From contig JAISUT010000062.1 of the NCBI GenBank assembly GCA_031271905.1, forward strand, positions 1-33,095: 33,095 nucleotides of DNA. Reading direction: 5' to 3'. The position numbers and the translations under genes are program-made. This stretch comes from Acidobacteriota bacterium (lineage in GTDB: Bacteria; Acidobacteriota; UBA6911). Numbering within the stretch: the first letter of the stretch is position 1; each line of letters opens with the position of its first letter. Below the pieces are notes generated by a model. That model was not told the origin of the DNA, searched no databases, and was given only the letters and a program-made list of their open reading frames with translations. Of this stretch, positions 1 to 7,235 are shown piece by piece.

Positions 1-711
1 CACCCACATCCCGGCGACCGGCGGCGGCTTGTCCACCGCGCATGCGCTGACCCTCACCGGCCTGTCGGCGAACACGCTCTACTACTACCAAGTGGTCACT
101 GCGGACGCCCTCGGCAACCGGGCGGCATTGGTCACCCGAACCTTCAGGACTGCGCGGGACACGACCCCGCCGACCATCTCCGGCGTGACGTCCGTCGGCG
201 TCACCAGCAACCAGGCGACCATCTCCTGGACGACCAACGAGGTCGCCACGACGCAGGTCAATTACTGGGTCACCGGCAGCTCCAGCGTGCGCACGAGCGC
301 CAACTCCAGCCTGACGACGGCGCACACGATGACCATTGCAGGGTTGACCGGCGGCACCGCCTACTCCTACCAAGCCGTGTCGAAGGATGCGGGGGGCAAC
401 ACGACGACCTCCGCAACGTTCACCTTCACCACCATCGACAACGTCCCGCCGACCGTCTCCGGCGTGGCAGTCCGCAGCATCACCAGCAACCAGGCGACCA
501 TCGCTTGGACGACCAACGAGCCCGCCACGACGCAGGTCGATTACTGGACTGCCGGCAACACCACCCACATCCCGGCGACCGTCGGAGGTCTATCCACCGC
601 GCATGCGCTGACCCTCACCGGCCTGTCGGCGAACACGCTCTACTACTACCAAGTGGTCACTGCGGACGCCCTCGGCAATCGGGCGGCATTGGTCACCCGA
701 ACCTTCAGGAC
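1..711 (+). repeat. Near-identical direct repeat inside the Fn3 gene (1-150 and 562-711)
   Basis: The two copies are offset by exactly 561 bases (187 codons) and differ at only a handful of positions, mostly around 20-35 versus 581-596. The Fn3 unit between them (about 151-430) is clearly diverged. This indicates recent duplication of a two-domain block. Confidence 0.85.
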
Positions 712-721
712 GACGAGATGA
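2..721 (+). CDS. Fibronectin type III repeat protein, C-terminal part (5' truncated by window)
   Basis: The frame is open from the window edge, so only the last 239 residues are seen. They form about two and a half fibronectin-III-like beta-sandwich repeats, each opening with a T/V-PPT-(I/V)-SGV motif, then SNQATI(S/A)WTTNE, T-TQV-YW, and closing with (Y/S)YQ(V/A)V and a TFRT or TFTT strand. This pattern resembles the Fn3-like domain at the N-terminus of purple acid phosphatases and of many bacterial surface proteins. The protein ends right after the last repeat, with no sorting signal or membrane anchor visible. Bases 1-150 and 562-711 are nearly identical, so the real repeat period is 187 residues (two Fn3 units). 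An extracellular adhesive or scaffold role is likely; any enzymatic domain would lie upstream of the window. Confidence 0.8.
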   Translation, partial: THIPATGGGLSTAHALTLTGLSANTLYYYQVVTADALGNRAALVTRTFRTARDTTPPTISGVTSVGVTSNQATISWTTNEVATTQVNYWVTGSSSVRTSANSSLTTAHTMTIAGLTGGTAYSYQAVSKDAGGNTTTSATFTFTTIDNVPPTVSGVAVRSITSNQATIAWTTNEPATTQVDYWTAGNTTHIPATVGGLSTAHALTLTGLSANTLYYYQVVTADALGNRAALVTRTFRTTR

Positions 722-750
722 GCTAATGTTTTGATTTAATAAACATTGTG

Positions 751-793
751 TATCCGGCATGGACATTACCTTTTCATCGTTCCATGCCGGATA
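751..793. terminator. Hairpin downstream of the Fn3 gene
   Basis: A 13-bp perfect inverted repeat (751-763 TATCCGGCATGGA with 781-793) has a 17-base loop. It lies 30 bases after the Fn3 stop. No T-run follows, so it may be a barrier or processing hairpin that acts with the next one. Confidence 0.5.
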
Positions 794-812
794 AGTTGAT
801 GTCTTGCACAAG

Positions 813-872
813 AAAATACCGCACATATCGGCTTAAACAATGTGTTTTTAGCCAACATATGCGGTATTTTTT
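813..872. terminator. Bidirectional Rho-independent terminator between convergent genes
   Basis: An 11-bp stem pairs AAAATACCGCA (813-823) with TGCGGTATTTT (860-870). It has an A-run on the left and a T-run on the right, so it can terminate the Fn3 gene (plus) and the btu operon (minus), whose last stop is at 883. Part of the inner loop can pair weakly (GGCT with AGCC). Confidence 0.8.
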
Positions 873-882
873 GAGTATTTCC

Positions 883-1785
883 TCACTTGCCGACCGCTAG
901 GAGCGGGCGCATCCTGCCAGCGTCCCCGACGCCGCATCCGCAGCCATCGTCACCGGTGGCGTCGTCGGTGGAGATGACGGGCAACACCTCCACCTTGCCG
1001 CCGGGGAGATGGCGGATGGAGAAGTCCAGCCCGAAGACCCGCCGCAAGTTCTCCCGCGTCAGGACTTCCGCCACGCCTCCTTGGCAAAGCGCCTCCCCCT
1101 GCGCCACCAAGATGGCGCGGTCGCAGAAGGCGCCCAGCAGGTTGATCTCGTGCGAGACGATCAGCGTGGCGAGGTTCTTCCGGCGCGTGATGTCGCGCAC
1201 CAGGCGCATCAGCTCCACCTGGTAGTTGACGTCCAAGTTCGCCGTGAACTCGTCCAGCAGCAGGATGGGGGTGTCCTGCGCCAGCGCCCGCGCCAAGCCC
1301 AGCCGTTGGCGCTCCCCGCCGGAAAGCTCCGAGACGCGGGCGTCCCGGTAGCGCGTCAGCGCCGTCATCTCCAAGGCTTCCAGCACGATCCCCTCGTCTT
1401 CCGCCGACTCGAAGCCGAGCCGCGAAAGATGCGGCGCCCGCCCCTGCATGGCGAACTGGAACACCGTCTGATAGTCCGACACGCCGCCGTTTTGCGGCAC
1501 CATCGCGATCTCGCGGGCGATCTCCCGGCGCTTCAAAGAGGATATCGGCACGCCCCCCCGCAAGTAGACCTCCCCGCCCAGCGGCGGCAGGATCCTGTCC
1601 AGAAGGCGCAGGATGGTCGTCTTGCCGGAACCGTTGGGGCCGACGATGCCGGTCACCGTCCCCGCCGCAAGGCGGAAGGAGACGCCTTTCACGATCGGGC
1701 GGCGGTAGTCGAAGCGCAGGTCGCGGGCTTCGAGCATGGCCCCGCCCCCGTCCGCCCCGGTTGTCGCTGCCAAGATGGCGGTCAT
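883..1785 (-). CDS. btuD: Vitamin B12 ABC transporter ATP-binding protein BtuD
   Basis: This is the cytoplasmic ATPase (300 residues) of a FecCD/BtuCD-type importer. Visible motifs are Walker A GPNGSGKTT near residue 50, Q-loop MVPQN, signature LSGGERQRLGLARAL, Walker B ILLLDEFTANLD and H-loop SHEI. The start ATG at 1785 overlaps the btuC stop (ATGA) and follows a GGGGGAG ribosome site by 7 bases. The family alone cannot separate B12, heme and siderophore substrates; the cobalamin riboswitch ahead of the operon points to B12 or a related corrinoid. The last 30 residues form an unusual Gly/Asp-rich tail with a CGCG cluster, which could bind metal or be a lineage-specific extension. Confidence 0.88.
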   Translation of the reverse strand: MTAILAATTGADGGGAMLEARDLRFDYRRPIVKGVSFRLAAGTVTGIVGPNGSGKTTILRLLDRILPPLGGEVYLRGGVPISSLKRREIAREIAMVPQNGGVSDYQTVFQFAMQGRAPHLSRLGFESAEDEGIVLEALEMTALTRYRDARVSELSGGERQRLGLARALAQDTPILLLDEFTANLDVNYQVELMRLVRDITRRKNLATLIVSHEINLLGAFCDRAILVAQGEALCQGGVAEVLTRENLRRVFGLDFSIRHLPGGKVEVLPVISTDDATGDDGCGCGVGDAGRMRPLLAVGK

Positions 1786-2888
1786 AGCGAACTCCCCCTT
1801 TTGCTGTGCAGCAGGTAGATGAAAAGTGGCGCGCCGGCGAGGGCGGTGACGATCCCCACCGGCAATTCGGCGGGCGAGAGCACCGTGCGCGCCAAGGTGT
1901 CCGCCAAAAGCGTGAAGATCGCGCCGAACAGGAAGACCGTCGGCACCAAGATGCGGTTGTCCCCGCCGAACATCATGCGCCCTAGGTGCGGGCAGATCAG
2001 CCCGATGTAGGCGATGGGGCCGCTGACCGAGACGACCGCCCCGGTGATGACCGAGGCGATGACATAGACGGCGGTCTTCACCTTGCGCACGTCCACCCCC
2101 AGGATGAGCGCATCCTCCTCCCCCAGGCTGATCAGGTTCAGGTTGTGCGAGAGGAGGAAGAGCAGGAAGACGCCGCCGAAGACCAGCCCGAGCACCGGGT
2201 AGACCGAGGCGTCCACCGGACGGCTCAAGTCGCCTATCAGCCAGTAGAAGATGCCCCGTATGTCGGCTTGGTTGACGCTGGTCAGGAGGAAGACGTTGAT
2301 CGACGAGAGGAACGACGCCAACACGATGCCCGCCAGCAGCAGGCGCTGCGAATCCCCCCCCGGACGCCGGCGCGAGCCGCCGGCGATGACGTAGACCGCG
2401 CCGACGGTCAGCGCCGCGCCGAGGAAGGCGGCGACGGGCCGCGCAAAGACGAAGCCCCCGCCCACGCCCACGCCGCCGGCGACGGCAAGTCCGAGCCAGC
2501 CCGCGAAGATCGAATAGAGGATGGTCCCGAGCGACGCGCCGGTCGAGACGCCCAGGACGTAAGGGTCGGCGAGGGGGTTGCGCAACAGCGATTGGAACGC
2601 CGTCCCCGCGACGGCGAGCGACGCGCCGACCAGCGAGCCTAGGAGCGCCCTCGGCAGGCGGACGGAAAAGAGCACCGCAGCCATCGGGTCGCCGCCCGCA
2701 TCCCCCCCCGACAGACGCCGCAGGACGAGCGCCAGCGCCTTCCCCACCGGGATGCGCACGCTCCCGATGTTCAAGGAGACGGCGAGCGCCAGCAACCAGG
2801 CGCCTAGCAACGCCAAGGTGAAGGCTGCGATCTTGGTCTTGGACAGGGCGCCGGAGGACTGCGCCGCCTTTCCCGCAGGCAGGTTCAC
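1782..2888 (-). CDS. btuC: Vitamin B12 ABC transporter permease BtuC
   Basis: This is an inner-membrane permease of the FecCD family. The family motif region RLPRALLGSLVGASLAVAG is followed by FQSLLRNPLADPYVLG, with about ten hydrophobic helices after an N-terminal helix (FTLALLGAWLLALAVSL). I place the start at the GTG at 2888-2886, giving 368 residues: it overlaps the btuF stop (GTGA) and has GGAGG 7 bases upstream. A longer reading from 3017 would overlap most of the btuF C-terminus and encode low-complexity sequence, so it is unlikely. The gene couples BtuF delivery outside to BtuD ATP hydrolysis inside. Confidence 0.88.
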   Translation of the reverse strand: MNLPAGKAAQSSGALSKTKIAAFTLALLGAWLLALAVSLNIGSVRIPVGKALALVLRRLSGGDAGGDPMAAVLFSVRLPRALLGSLVGASLAVAGTAFQSLLRNPLADPYVLGVSTGASLGTILYSIFAGWLGLAVAGGVGVGGGFVFARPVAAFLGAALTVGAVYVIAGGSRRRPGGDSQRLLLAGIVLASFLSSINVFLLTSVNQADIRGIFYWLIGDLSRPVDASVYPVLGLVFGGVFLLFLLSHNLNLISLGEEDALILGVDVRKVKTAVYVIASVITGAVVSVSGPIAYIGLICPHLGRMMFGGDNRILVPTVFLFGAIFTLLADTLARTVLSPAELPVGIVTALAGAPLFIYLLHSKRGSSL

Positions 2889-3886
2889 TGGAACGCCTCC
2901 GGATGGAGTTTTTGCGCCAGATCCTCCACGCCGTCCACGAACAGCGGCGAAGGGTGTTGCAGATATTCGCTCAGGAAATGGACGCGCCCTTCTTTGACCG
3001 CCCGCAGCTCCCGCCACCCCGGGGTCTTGCGGAAGTCCGGGAGCGGGTCGCCCGTGTGCTCGATGGTCAGGATCACGTCCGGGTCTTGCGCCAGCACCTG
3101 CTCCAGGCTGTATCGGGGGTAGAAGTCCTCGACGTCGGCGGAGATCGAGCGCACCCCCGCCAGCGCCAGCGCCTCGTTTTCAAAGGTGAGGCGGCCGGGG
3201 GCCAGGAGCGGGTCGAACCAGGTGATGAAAAAACCCCGCAGCGGAGGGCGTCCGGCGAGCTTGCCCCGCACCGCGTCAAGGCGCGCGTGCATCTCGGCGA
3301 CCAACCGCCCCCCTTCCGCCTCGCAGTCGATGACGCGGCCGATCTCTTCGACCGTCGCGAATATCGCCTCCAGCGAGCGTGGCGCGGTGACGTAGACCGG
3401 CACCCCCAAGTCGGCGAGTTTCGTGACGGCGGCGCGGTCGTTCCCCGCCGTGGAGGAGATGACCAGATCCGGCGCCGCATCCAGGATCAGCTCGTAGTTG
3501 GGGTTCAGCAGGTCGCCGATCCTAGGCTTGCCCTTGGCGGCCTCGGGCCAGTTGCACTGCGTGGTGACGCCGATGAGCCTCGCCTCCGCCCCGAGCAGGT
3601 AGATGTTCTCGGTGACGTTCGGGGCGAGGGAGATGATGCGTCGCGGGTGCCTGGGGACGCGCACCTCGCGCCCCGTCCCGTCGGTGCGCGTCACGACGTC
3701 CCCGCCCCCGCCCGCAGCCTTCCGGGACGCGCCCGCATCGCCAGGGGCGCCCTGGACGCACCCGTGCAGGCAACCGAGCAACAACGCCAACGCCACCCAC
3801 GACGCGGCGCAGGGGCGGCTCGCAGGGGCGGACGACGACCTTGCGATGACGGGTGCGGAGCGGGAGGCGGCGGATTCGAGGCGCAT
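2885..3886 (-). CDS. btuF: Cobalamin-binding lipoprotein BtuF
   Basis: This is the substrate-binding protein of the importer (333 residues). A hydrophobic N-terminal segment (ASWVALALLLGC) runs into a lipobox-like LHGC around residue 43, predicting a lipoprotein. The mature part is a class III (BtuF/FhuD-like) fold with the family signature RIISLAPNVTENIYLLGA, IGVT--CNWP, KPRIGDL-NPNYELI and APDLVI. The start ATG at 3886 sits directly behind a hairpin that can hide its AAGAG ribosome site, which suggests riboswitch control of translation. It is the first gene of btuFCD, with overlapping stops and starts throughout. Confidence 0.88.
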   Translation of the reverse strand: MRLESAASRSAPVIARSSSAPASRPCAASWVALALLLGCLHGCVQGAPGDAGASRKAAGGGGDVVTRTDGTGREVRVPRHPRRIISLAPNVTENIYLLGAEARLIGVTTQCNWPEAAKGKPRIGDLLNPNYELILDAAPDLVISSTAGNDRAAVTKLADLGVPVYVTAPRSLEAIFATVEEIGRVIDCEAEGGRLVAEMHARLDAVRGKLAGRPPLRGFFITWFDPLLAPGRLTFENEALALAGVRSISADVEDFYPRYSLEQVLAQDPDVILTIEHTGDPLPDFRKTPGWRELRAVKEGRVHFLSEYLQHPSPLFVDGVEDLAQKLHPEAFQ

Positions 3887-3920
3887 TTCAGATCTCTTTC
3901 TCGCGAAGAGCGTGCTGAAA
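3886..3920 (-). promoter_or_regulatory. Start-codon-proximal hairpin, candidate riboswitch expression platform
   Basis: On the minus strand TTTCAG (3920-3915) pairs with CTGAAA (3891-3886), and inside it CTCTT (3910-3906) pairs with AAGAG (3898-3894). The AAGAG arm is the presumed btuF ribosome site and the outer arm reaches the first base of the ATG. This fits a translational OFF structure formed when cobalamin binds, but the pairing was judged by eye. Confidence 0.5.
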
Positions 3921-3927
3921 AAAGCGA

Positions 3928-4125
3928 CCGGGGCAGGTTTCCTGACTTACGGGTGGTGATTTTCGCCGCGCCCTCCGCCTTCCCCGTCGCGAAACGAGTG
4001 GCTGGCTTGCCTGCGGCAAGACCGTGGAGGGCAGACTCCCCGATTACAGTGGCGGGACCGTGCGGGATTCTCACCCGCTTCCCTTGGTTGGAACCCGTCC
4101 TCGCGGGCAGGCTCGTCAACCCCGG
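3928..4125 (-). ncRNA. Cobalamin riboswitch
   Basis: Read on the minus strand, the aptamer has the hallmark blocks in order: GGGAAGCGGGTGAGAATCC, then CGGTCCCGCCACTGTAA, and near the 3' end AAGTCAGGAAACCTGCC (B12 box region). The outer stem P1 can form from CCGGGG (4125-4120) with CCCCGG (3933-3928). It lies directly upstream of btuF, the expected place for feedback control of B12 uptake by adenosylcobalamin or another corrinoid. Confidence 0.93.
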
Positions 4126-4141
4126 CGCATTTCAGAAACAA

Positions 4142-4263
4142 GGGAACCTCTAAAAACCCCGGACGCTGCGTCGCGCCTCGGCCGAAAACGCCCATCGACC
4201 TCGGCAGACTCCGCTTTTCGACCGGCGGCAGACGCCTTGCCTGCGAGGTTTTCAGAGCCCCCA
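4142..4263. repeat. Dispersed palindromic repeat element, copy R1
   Basis: About 122 bases with imperfect inverted ends (GGGAACCTCTAAAAACC at the left, GGTTTTCAGAGCCCCC at the right). It is clearly related along its whole length to copy R2 at 18613-18737, sharing blocks such as GGCCGAAAA, ACTCCGCTT and CTGCGAGGTTTT. It is non-coding. It sits between the btu promoter and the riboswitch, so it would be transcribed as part of the leader. Confidence 0.8.
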
Positions 4264-4282
4264 TAATCAAAAACAAGCAAGA

Positions 4283-4311
4283 TTAATACAACATTCCCAT
4301 GCCTTTGTCAA
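4283..4311 (-). promoter_or_regulatory. Sigma-70-type promoter for the btuFCD leader
   Basis: Minus-strand TTGACA (4311-4306), a 17-base spacer, then TATTAA (4288-4283). The -35 is perfect and the spacing ideal. The predicted transcript starts near 4276, passes through repeat R1, then the cobalamin riboswitch, then btuF. Confidence 0.65.
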
Positions 4312-4408
4312 AACATGGTTGCGGCGGCGGCGGCGCGGCGATTGCGGTGGGATTCGGCGGGAATGGACCGGAGGAGGCGGCGGCCCCCCGACCGCACCCC
4401 CGGCTGCG

Positions 4409-5059
4409 CTACGGTTCGGACGGAGGCGCGGCGTCCTGCGCGCCGGACGCCGCGTCCGCCCTGCCGTAAAAGCTGAGGCACTGGTCGCCTTGGCGCACGA
4501 GGCGCGTCCGCAGGTAGCCCGCGCCGCTTTCGGGCAGCTCCGCGACGCACCGGCGCACCCCGTCCGGGGTGCGCTTGCGCGCACCCCGCGCCCCTTGGAT
4601 GCGGCGATGTTCGACGATCACGCGGGCGGACGGCGCCAGCAACGGTCGCGAGAAGACGATGTCCAACAGATCCTTGTACGGCTCGAAGTCGTATGGCGGG
4701 TCGAAGAACACGATGTCGGCTTGGAACCCCTTGCGCCCGAGCGCGCGCAACGCCCCGAAGACGTCGTCTTGGATGACGCGCACCCCGCCGGAGACGCCGC
4801 ACAGCTCCAAGTTTTTGCGGAGCAGGCGGCACCCGGCGGCGGACGCCTCTATGAAAACGGCCTGCCGCGCCCCGCGGCTCAACGCCTCGATGCCGACGGA
4901 GCCGGTGCCGCTGAAGGCGTCCAGCACCACGGCGTCCCGGATGTCCGGGGCGAGGATGTTGAACAGGCTCTCCTTCAGCCGGTCGCCCGTAGGCCGCACA
5001 TCCAGACCATCGGGCCCTTTCAGCCGCCGCCCACGGTATTTGCCTGCGATGACCCTCAT
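4409..5059 (-). CDS. rsmD: 16S rRNA (guanine-966-N2)-methyltransferase RsmD
   Basis: A Rossmann-fold, SAM-dependent methyltransferase of 216 residues that modifies G966 of 16S rRNA in the small subunit. The N-terminus MRVIAGKYRGRRL and the RPTGDRLKESLFNIL block are typical of RsmD. The SAM loop is LDAFSGTGSVGIEAL and the catalytic motif is FFDPPYDF. The start ATG at 5059 has AGAGGTG upstream. The last 20 or so residues are a low-complexity Ala/Pro tail beyond the usual end. It lies alone between the btu leader and the selenoprotein gene, not obviously co-transcribed with either. Confidence 0.9.
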   Translation of the reverse strand: MRVIAGKYRGRRLKGPDGLDVRPTGDRLKESLFNILAPDIRDAVVLDAFSGTGSVGIEALSRGARQAVFIEASAAGCRLLRKNLELCGVSGGVRVIQDDVFGALRALGRKGFQADIVFFDPPYDFEPYKDLLDIVFSRPLLAPSARVIVEHRRIQGARGARKRTPDGVRRCVAELPESGAGYLRTRLVRQGDQCLSFYGRADAASGAQDAAPPSEP

Positions 5060-5263
5060 GAGGACACCTCTGGAGACCCCGCAGGCAAGGCGAGCGCAGG
5101 GAGGCGCAAAGGCACCCGCCGAGGATGCCGGACAAGCGCTGGCGCAGTCATCGTGGTTCTTTCACAGGCGCCCATAAGGAGCAAACCTTAGACCATGCGC
5201 CGCCCCCTGTCCACCGGAAATTCCCCGCATGGGAGATTTCCCCGCACGGACTTTTGGCGCATC

Positions 5264-5286
5264 GGGGCGCGGCGAGGGCGCGCCCC
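5264..5286. terminator. GC-rich hairpin after the selenoprotein gene
   Basis: An 8-bp stem (GGGGCGCG 5264-5271 with CGCGCCCC 5279-5286) and 7-base loop lie about 40 bases past the stop at 5329 in the minus direction. No U-run follows, so terminator function is uncertain. Apart from this I see no gene in 5060-5328. Confidence 0.35.
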
Positions 5287-5328
5287 GAAAGCGACCGCTG
5301 CGTCACGGCGCGTCACTGGCAGGCACCC

Positions 5329-7068
5329 TCACCGCCACTTGTCCACCGAGGCGCTCGCCAGGTAGCCGAAGTCGCCCGCCTGCCAGAAGAAGTTGGTCCC
5401 CCCGCCCAGCGACAGGACGTTGATGTTGCCGGGGCTGCGGAACTGCGGGATCTCCGCGTCCCTGGGCATCTTCATCCATGTGGCCAGCGGCTCCTGCCCC
5501 TGCCTGCCGTAAGGCAGGACGAAGTTCTGCACGGCGTAGTAGTCGTCGAGCCACGCCCCGACGGTGACCTTGGTGTTCTTGTGTATCCAGTCGATCAACT
5601 GCTCCTTGGAGCCGAACCCCTCGTTCTCCTTGAGCTGTTTGATGATCGTCGGATCCAGCAGCAGGGTCGTCGAGGAGAACGGGCTGACGAACTTCAGCCA
5701 GAACGGTATCTGGTCGTGGAACGGCTTGCCGAAGCTCTGGTCCGGGTGCGTGAAGCCCCAGCCGAGGAAGGTGCTGACCACGCTCTCCCCCGGCTTGAAG
5801 CCCTTCTGCACATGCAGCGGGTTCCAGCCTTCGGGCAGATCCTCCTCGTTCTCCGGGAAGCAGAGGTTGTTGTAGTTGTAATTGTTCCCCAAGCTCCCCA
5901 TGTATATCTCCCCGGGCTTGCCCGAGGCGCCGAGGTTGAGGGATATGAGCGTCCACGCCCTGCCAATGACGGCGTTGGAGTGGTTGAACGGGCCGAGCGC
6001 GCCGATGCCGGAGTTCATCTTGAGCTCCTCGCGCACGGGCCCGTTGACCACGACCATGCCGGCGAACGAGGTGGTCGATGTGGAGATGGAGGTCCCGCCC
6101 ATGGACGCTATCGCCAAGATGACCGGCAGGTGCTCGGGCTTGGCGCCGGCCATGACCGCGTTGACCGCCACCTGCTCCACGGTGTAGCTCCACGCCTCGT
6201 GCGGCGAGGACGCCTGCATCGCGCCGACGACCTCGTCCGGTTCGTGGCTCGTGCCTTTGAGCATCTCCGCGACGCGCGCCTCCGTGGGCAACACGACCGG
6301 CAGGCCGTCCGTCCAGCCATTCTCCAAGAACAGCTTGTGCAGGTTCTCCTCGGTGTCGGCGGCGACCAGGCGCGGCGTCGGCCTCTCGATGACGCCGCCC
6401 GAGGCGTCTTCGGCGCTCAGGGGCCGGGTGATGGCGTCGATGATCTCGCCCAGCACCGGCTTCCCGGTGAGGGGATCGCTCCCTTGGAGGTATTTGTTGC
6501 ACAACTCCGCCGGGATGCCCGTGATGGGGTGCGGGACGAAGGTGAAGCGGAAGCCCGGCATGCCTTTCTTGAAGGCGTAGGTCTTCACCAAGTCTTCGAA
6601 AGTCCTGGTGACGACCGGGGCGGTGGGGATGCCTAACTTTTCAACTGTGAGGGAATGGCCGACGACCGACGGCGAGCAGGAGCTTCAATGCCCCACCCCC
6701 ATGATCATCGCGTGCCCCTTCTCCTTGATCTCCGCCCACAACTTGGGGTCGTCGTCGAAATAGGTGCCGGTCTTCGTCCGCACCTCCCACTTGGTCTTGG
6801 GGTATCTCTCGCCGAGCAGCTTCTGCATCTCGGTGAAGAACTGGTGCGTGTCGGTGAAACCGATATCGACGATGTAGACGGTCTTGCCGTCCAACGAGTC
6901 GAGCCGCGGCGCCATCGGCACCCGGGCGATGGGCGGCGGCTGGCCGAGCGGGTTCAGCACCGCGACCTTGGCGTCGTCGGCCAGGACGGGCGCCGGGGCG
7001 GGCGCGGCCGCAAGGAGCAGGAACGCGACCAGGGCGCAGCCCGGCAACAGGCGAAGTCTCTTCATCAT
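5329..7068 (-). CDS. Exported UGSC-type selenoprotein (in-frame UGA = Sec)
   Basis: Two open frames, 7068-6688 and 6684-5329, lie in the same phase and are separated only by a TGA at 6687-6685. Read through, they give one 579-residue protein with Sec128-Ser-Ser-Cys131, a redox-type U-x-x-C motif matching the UGSC (seleno)protein family as I recall it. The stretch after the UGA (LTVEKLGIPTAPVVT) has no internal start and resembles the family. A paralogue at 31170-33077 aligns across the join without a break. Residues 1-30 form a Sec signal peptide (ALVAFLLLAAAPAP, likely cut after VLA), so the protein is probably periplasmic. The C-terminal part holds WTDGLPVVLPT, AVNAVMAGAKPEHLPVI and IGALGPFNHSNAVIGRA blocks shared with the paralogue. 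The start is ATG 7068 or 7065 behind GAGGAGG. The reaction is unknown. If Sec machinery is absent, the same region would be two fragments. Confidence 0.82.
6658..6687 (-). promoter_or_regulatory. UGA selenocysteine codon with candidate bacterial SECIS hairpin
   Basis: The TGA is at 6687-6685. Downstream, GCCG (6673-6670) can pair with CGGC (6661-6658), leaving the 8-base loop UCGGUCGU. The loop has GGUC about 18 bases after the UGA, as in the apical loop of the E. coli fdhF SECIS. The stem is short, so this is only a candidate; bacterial SECIS elements are poorly conserved. Confidence 0.5.
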
Positions 7069-7121
7069 CACACCTCCTCAAACCAAGGGACATCAGAAAA
7101 ACAACCCGCCGTCGGCGGCGC

Positions 7122-7163
7122 GAAGCACCCGTCTTTTTTACGGGGTGCGGGGCGGAACCCCGC
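7122..7163. other. Adjacent GC hairpins between the lipoprotein and selenoprotein genes
   Basis: In the 167-base gap, GCACCC (7125-7130) pairs with GGGTGC (7143-7148) around a T-rich loop. The alternative stem GCGGGG (7147-7152) with CCCCGC (7158-7163) shares two bases with it. Neither is followed by a U-run in the minus direction, so a processing or stability role is as likely as attenuation. Confidence 0.35.
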
Positions 7164-7235
7164 CTCGGGGGGAGGGGGCGACGGTGGGCCGCCGCACCAT
7201 CCCCGAGGACGCTTCGCGCCGCAACGCCACAAACG

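Noticed and set aside
6685-6687. Reading the TGA as a true stop, giving a 127-residue secreted protein plus a separate 420-residue protein
   Set aside because: The downstream part between the TGA and the next Met is conserved in the family and aligned by the paralogue, and the UxxC placement is exact. Kept only as the alternative if Sec machinery is missing.
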